Assembly (NCBI GenBank): GCA_937924525.1
Contig: CALDSU010000008.1
Coordinates: 248,001 to 312,000, forward strand
DNA: 64,000 nt
DNA from: an uncultured Bryobacteraceae bacterium
GTDB taxonomy: Bacteria > Acidobacteriota > Terriglobia > Bryobacterales > Bryobacteraceae
Direction: 5' to 3'
The position numbers were made by a program, and so were the translations under genes. This document shows, in pieces, positions 60,770-64,000 of the stretch. The first letter of the stretch is position 1; the number at the start of each line of letters is the position of its first letter. The notes beneath the pieces were generated by a model. The model was not told where the DNA came from. It saw only the letters and a program-made list of their open reading frames with translations, and searched no databases.

Positions 60770-60837
60770 AGTATCGTATATTCTCTGCATATTGTCAATA
60801 TGCATTTGTTGACGAATTCATATAACTGAGATATCGT
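60770..60837. promoter_or_regulatory. Divergent promoters with a 19-bp palindromic operator
   Basis: Minus strand (TonB receptor): -35 TTGACA at 60793-60798, 17-bp spacer, -10 GATACT at 60770-60775. Plus strand (GntR gene): -35 TTGACG at 60809-60814, 17-bp spacer, -10 TATCGT at 60832-60837. A palindrome, TGCATATTG-T-CAATATGCA, at 60786-60804 lies on the receptor -35 box and just before the regulator -35, and is the likely operator for the GntR-type regulator. TATCGTATA is repeated at 60772-60780 and 60832-60840. Confidence 0.75.
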
Positions 60838-60846
60838 ATAGACACC

Positions 60847-61632
60847 ATGCGCGCAAAGAGGGCTGCCGCCGCCCGGCGCTCCGCTTCCGGGACGGCGCCC
60901 CACGAGAACAAAACTTTGGCCGAGACGGCCTTCACGGTGCTCAAGCGGGCCATCTTGCAGGGCCGCTTTCCGGAGGGGCAGTTCCTGTCCGAAGCGCAGA
61001 TTCTCAAGCAGTACGGCATCGGCCGCACCCCGTTCCGCGAAGCCTGCAACCGTCTGCATCACGAAGAACTGCTCGAAGCGGTGCCGCGGCGCGGCTACCT
61101 GGTCCCCAAGATGAGCTTCCGGCAGGTGCGCGACTTTTTCGAGTTCCGGCTGCTGATCGAAGGCACCGCGGCCGAGCTGGCGGCGCTCCGCGCGAACGCC
61201 GACCAGGCGGACGAACTGGCGAGATTGGCTTCGCCCGCCCCGGGAGCGCCGGGCGAAGTCCCCTTCGAGCACGTGATTGAGGCGAACCGCGCGTTCCACC
61301 TGGCGGTGGCTCGCGCCACCGGCAACCAGGAGATCGTCAAGCTGGTCACCCGTATTCTCGAGCGCAACGAGCGGGTCTCTTACATCGAGCTGAACACCGC
61401 CCGGATGAACTACGCGGATCTGGCCAACATGCACCGGCCCATCGTCGAGGCCATCGGCAGGCATGAGCCGGCCAAGGCCCGGGCGGCCATGGTGCAGGAC
61501 ATCACCGACGCGCAGTTGAGCGCCTTTGGCCGGGATTTCTGGAACCGCGATCAGGAACCGGCCCTGGCGGGCGTGGCGGAAGGACTGTGGACCGCCGACG
61601 GCGCCAGCGAAATCCGCGCCCGCCGCCATTAG
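60847..61632 (+). CDS. GntR-family transcriptional regulator (FCD/FadR subfamily)
   Basis: A 261-residue regulator. The winged helix is in the N-terminal third (TLAETAFTVLKRAILQGRFPEGQFLSEAQILKQYGIGRTPFREACNRLHHEELLEAVPRRGYLVP), with the recognition helix GRTPFREACNRL. The FCD ligand-binding domain follows (VRDFFEFRLLIEGTAAELAAL, HVIEANRAFHLAVARATGNQEIVKLV, MHRPIVEAIGRHEPAKARAAM) and keeps the Asp/His metal-coordinating residues typical of the subfamily. Such regulators usually respond to organic acids or sugar acids. It is probably autoregulated through the palindrome upstream. A second, TIM-barrel/HEAT gene follows 13 bp after its stop. Confidence 0.92.
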   Translation: MRAKRAAAARRSASGTAPHENKTLAETAFTVLKRAILQGRFPEGQFLSEAQILKQYGIGRTPFREACNRLHHEELLEAVPRRGYLVPKMSFRQVRDFFEFRLLIEGTAAELAALRANADQADELARLASPAPGAPGEVPFEHVIEANRAFHLAVARATGNQEIVKLVTRILERNERVSYIELNTARMNYADLANMHRPIVEAIGRHEPAKARAAMVQDITDAQLSAFGRDFWNRDQEPALAGVAEGLWTADGASEIRARRH

Positions 61633-61645
61633 ACCCTGGGAAACC

Positions 61646-63880
61646 GTGCCGCGCCTTCGCCAGTCTTCTCCCCCGCCCCAGTTGTCCGGAGCGCCCGCCG
61701 AGTGGAACCGGCGCATGCTGCTGCGGGCTTCCGCGGCCCTGGCCGCGCCGCGCGCCGGCCGCGCCGCCGTTTCCGCGCCCTACCCCGCCGATATGCACCT
61801 CAGCGCGGGTGATTATTGGTGGTACGACACCTGGCTGGCGCTCGATTCGCCGGCCAGCATCCGCGAGTCCGTCGCCTTGTGGGCGGACCTGTTCGGCACC
61901 CGGCGCGTCTACTGGCGCGGCCAGCAGGAAGAGATGGTGCTCGAGGATTTCCTCGTGCGGCCGGAGAACCTGATCTACTCGCACGGCTACCAGTGGATCC
62001 GGCGGCTCATCTATGAGCGGGGCGTCAATCGTGTCCTGGTCGAAGAGGCGCACCGGCGCGGGATGGAAGTGTGGGCGTGGGCGCCGCTGTTCGATTTCGG
62101 CGGTCCGGCCGATACCGGCGGCTACCTGGAGTTCCCCTACGCGTTCCAGTGGAAGCAAACCATCGCGCGCCCCGAGTGGATGCCGGTGGACCGTCACGGC
62201 GTCCGCCGCCAGTGCGGCCCCGTGGCGTTCTGCTATCCGGAAGCGCGCCGCGCGGTGATCGAGTTGTATCTCCGCCACCTGCGGCGCGAGGGCTACGACG
62301 GGATCGCCTTCTTCACCTACGCCGAGAACTTCGGCATCCGCTTTGAGGATGAGTACGGTTTCAACGAACCCGCGGTGGAGGAGTTCCGCCGCCGGCACAA
62401 GGTGGACGTGCGCAAAGAACCGTTTGACCGCCATCTGTGGCGGATGTTCCTCGGCGAATACGTCGCGGCGTTCCTGCGCGAGCTGCGCGCGGAACTCGCC
62501 CCGCGGCGCGTGAAGCTGGGCGTGTGCCTCAACGCCCGCGAACCGAACTTTCCGCAACCCTGGAACGTCTCCACCTACCGGCTGACCGCGGGCCGGGTCT
62601 ACCTGGACTGGGAAAGCTGGGTGCGCGAGGGCCTGTTGGACGACTTGCAGGTGTGGACGCCGCGAGCGCCCTGGGAGCTGACGCGGCGCACGCTGGAGAA
62701 CTGCCGCCACGCTCTGCGCGGCTCCGGCGCCTCCTTCACCATCCTGGTGAATCAACACCGCCTCGACATCAAGCCCTACCTGGAAACGGGCGCGCGGGCC
62801 GTGGCGGCGTACGGACCGGAGGAGGCTTTCCTCCAAGTCGGCTACCCGGAGCAGGCGCCGGCGGCGCTCGACGGAGCCCATCCTTACGCGGCCATGCGGG
62901 TGCTGGCCCAGATTGTCGGCGGCAAAACGAAAGTCCCGGTGGAGCGCGTGCTGCCGCTGGTGAAACACGAGCGCGTGCTGGTGCGGCGCCTGGCGTTGAA
63001 AGCGCTGGCGGCGCTGAAGGACCCGGCCGCGGTTCCCGCCGTGGAGGCGGCCTTCGCCGACCCGGAAAGCAGCGTGCACCACGCCGCGGCGCGGACTCTG
63101 GTGGCGCTCTCGGGCAAGAACGCGGCCCGCGTCTGCCTAGACGCCGTCCGGCGCTACGACGATTTTCAACTGTTCGAGGCCATGGCGATTGAGCTGGGCG
63201 CGGTGCCCGCCAGCCGGATCCAGGATGTAATCGCGGCGCTGGATGACCGCCAAGAGCGGGTGCGGCGGCTGGCGGCGTACACTTTGGCGCGGCGCGCCGA
63301 GGCCACGCCCCCGCCCGGCGTGCGGGAGGCGCTCATCCGGGCCCTGGGCGATCCGGCGCCGTTTGTCCGCTTTCGCGGGGCGGAAGGTCTGGGCGCGTTC
63401 CGGGACGACGCGCGGGTGATCGATCCCCTGCTGAAGGCGCTGCGCGACCCGCACGTCGCGGTGCAGGCGCGCGCCGCCACCTCTTTGGCCCTGGCGGCGG
63501 GGCCGGCGGCCATCATCGAGAATCAGAAAGTGTTCTATGCCGTGTTGCGCCTGTTCAAGGTCCCGCCCGACGACCGCGAAGTGGTGTTGACAGCCGACCA
63601 GCGCCGGGTGCTGGCCGCGCTGGTGGAGCGCTTTCAGGAATTCAAAACGGGATACAAGCGGGAAGACGCCGACTGGGGCTTCCGCTCCGCCGGCAATGCG
63701 ATCCTCGCGTTTGGCGCCGAGGGCGCGCGCCGCCTGGAGGCCCTCCGGAAGGGGGAGGAGCGCGCCCTGGCCGAGCGCGCCTGGCAGGTGCTATACCTGC
63801 GGGCGCCCGTGATGGATTTTCCCAAAGTCGACGATGAAGAAACTCATGATGCTCGCGCCTTCGCGCAACGGCCCGCCTGA
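61646..63880 (+). CDS. Tat-exported TIM-barrel-like protein with C-terminal HEAT repeats
   Basis: The N-terminal ~400 residues look like a glycosidase-type TIM barrel (PYPADMHLSAGDYWWYDTWLAL, EAHRRGMEVWAWAPLFDFGG, YDGIAFFTYAENFGIRFEDEYGF), with acidic residues in strand ends, as in GHL10-like proteins; I could not place it in a numbered family. The C-terminal ~300 residues are HEAT-like repeats (VRRLALKALAALKDPAAVPAVEAAFADP, VHHAAARTLVALSG, VRFRGAEGLGAFRDDARVIDPLLKAL), probably for protein contact. I chose a GTG at 61646 because it keeps the twin-arginine leader (NRRMLLRASAALAA); an ATG at 61715 would lose it. It overlaps the next gene by 47 bp. Confidence 0.72.
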   Translation: MPRLRQSSPPPQLSGAPAEWNRRMLLRASAALAAPRAGRAAVSAPYPADMHLSAGDYWWYDTWLALDSPASIRESVALWADLFGTRRVYWRGQQEEMVLEDFLVRPENLIYSHGYQWIRRLIYERGVNRVLVEEAHRRGMEVWAWAPLFDFGGPADTGGYLEFPYAFQWKQTIARPEWMPVDRHGVRRQCGPVAFCYPEARRAVIELYLRHLRREGYDGIAFFTYAENFGIRFEDEYGFNEPAVEEFRRRHKVDVRKEPFDRHLWRMFLGEYVAAFLRELRAELAPRRVKLGVCLNAREPNFPQPWNVSTYRLTAGRVYLDWESWVREGLLDDLQVWTPRAPWELTRRTLENCRHALRGSGASFTILVNQHRLDIKPYLETGARAVAAYGPEEAFLQVGYPEQAPAALDGAHPYAAMRVLAQIVGGKTKVPVERVLPLVKHERVLVRRLALKALAALKDPAAVPAVEAAFADPESSVHHAAARTLVALSGKNAARVCLDAVRRYDDFQLFEAMAIELGAVPASRIQDVIAALDDRQERVRRLAAYTLARRAEATPPPGVREALIRALGDPAPFVRFRGAEGLGAFRDDARVIDPLLKALRDPHVAVQARAATSLALAAGPAAIIENQKVFYAVLRLFKVPPDDREVVLTADQRRVLAALVERFQEFKTGYKREDADWGFRSAGNAILAFGAEGARRLEALRKGEERALAERAWQVLYLRAPVMDFPKVDDEETHDARAFAQRPA

Positions 63881-64000
63881 GAGATCCCTGTCGGCGGCGA
63901 CGCGGCGCGCGTTCCTGCAAGCCGCTTCCGGCGCGGTCTGGCTGGCGGCTCCGGCGGACGCCGCCGCGCCGCCCGCCGAGGCCTTGCGGATCCGCGAAGT
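63834..64000 (+). CDS. Tat-exported protein, N-terminal part only
   Basis: The ATG at 63834 overlaps the end of the previous gene. The first ~55 residues include a clear twin-arginine signal (ATRRAFLQAASGAVWLAAPADAA). The gene runs off the right edge, so the family cannot be named. The translation after the signal (PPAEALRIREV) is too short to judge. The overlap suggests it belongs to the operon that starts with the GntR gene or the TIM-barrel gene. Confidence 0.6.
   Translation, partial: MKKLMMLAPSRNGPPERSLSAATRRAFLQAASGAVWLAAPADAAAPPAEALRIRE

Noticed and set aside
1-64000. tRNA genes, CRISPR array, prophage or transposon cargo
   Set aside because: No cloverleaf with a T-loop motif, no evenly spaced repeats, and no integrase, transposase, capsid or terminase frame were seen.

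Overview
The window is 64 kb of GC-rich chromosome with dense coding on both strands. It has no rRNA, tRNA, CRISPR array, integrase or transposase that I could find. Gene content points to a soil-type Acidobacteriota, most likely the Solibacter/Bryobacter group. Indicators are two Oar-like TonB receptors with an N-terminal carboxypeptidase-regulatory-like fold, a VWFA-domain secreted protein of the type common in that phylum, a propeller-type sensor kinase, a PEP-CTERM protein, several sulfatases, Tat-exported enzymes and small conserved proteins I associate with the phylum. The taxonomic call is an inference from gene content.

Layout. 1-7 kb: outer-membrane biogenesis (a SurA-like chaperone fragment and an Omp85/POTRA protein), then a ThiF/MoeB adenylyltransferase, a molybdopterin-binding-domain protein and the nickel chaperones hypB-hypA. 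Between the convergent molybdopterin and hypB genes lies about 340 bp of non-coding sequence that folds into a series of stem-loops. Three loops carry CCTCC and a fourth carries CCTCT. 7-16 kb: a broken secreted-protein remnant, a radical SAM gene, a sulfatase broken by two stops and a frame change, a small protein coupled to an amidase, a DegT aminotransferase, an alkyltransferase-like repair protein (Trp in place of the active Cys), a secreted endonuclease/phosphatase-fold protein and a methyltransferase. 16-30 kb: hydrolase, RNase T2, sulfatase, 3-methyladenine glycosylase, PaaK-like protein, PhoPQ-related protein, RraA-like protein, rhomboid, VWFA protein, receiver protein, GH3 glycosidase and an Oar-like receptor. 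Two copies of a roughly 120-bp palindromic repeat lie at 16.0 and 19.8 kb.

30-42 kb: deoxy-sugar metabolism (L-fuconate dehydratase, L-rhamnose-isomerase-type protein), a LarA-like protein, a PEP-CTERM protein, a propeller histidine kinase, a truncated sulfatase, a DJ-1/PfpI protein with a well-defined promoter/operator, a Roadblock protein and a membrane dipeptidase. 43-51 kb: a large acidic membrane protein, an NtrC-type regulator, the agmatine-to-putrescine pair aguB-aguA, and an M14-type carboxypeptidase with a small downstream gene.

51-64 kb looks like one regulated catabolic locus. A GntR/FCD regulator is divergent from an Oar-like TonB receptor, with a 19-bp palindrome between them on the receptor -35 box. 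Downstream of the receptor are a parallel beta-helix protein, a tandem pair of paralogues of unrecognised function and a sialidase-like protein. Downstream of the regulator are a TIM-barrel/HEAT protein and another Tat substrate. With the sulfatases, fucD, the isomerase and GH3, the region suggests scavenging of sulfated or deoxy-sugar-rich glycans. The substrate is not readable from the sequence.
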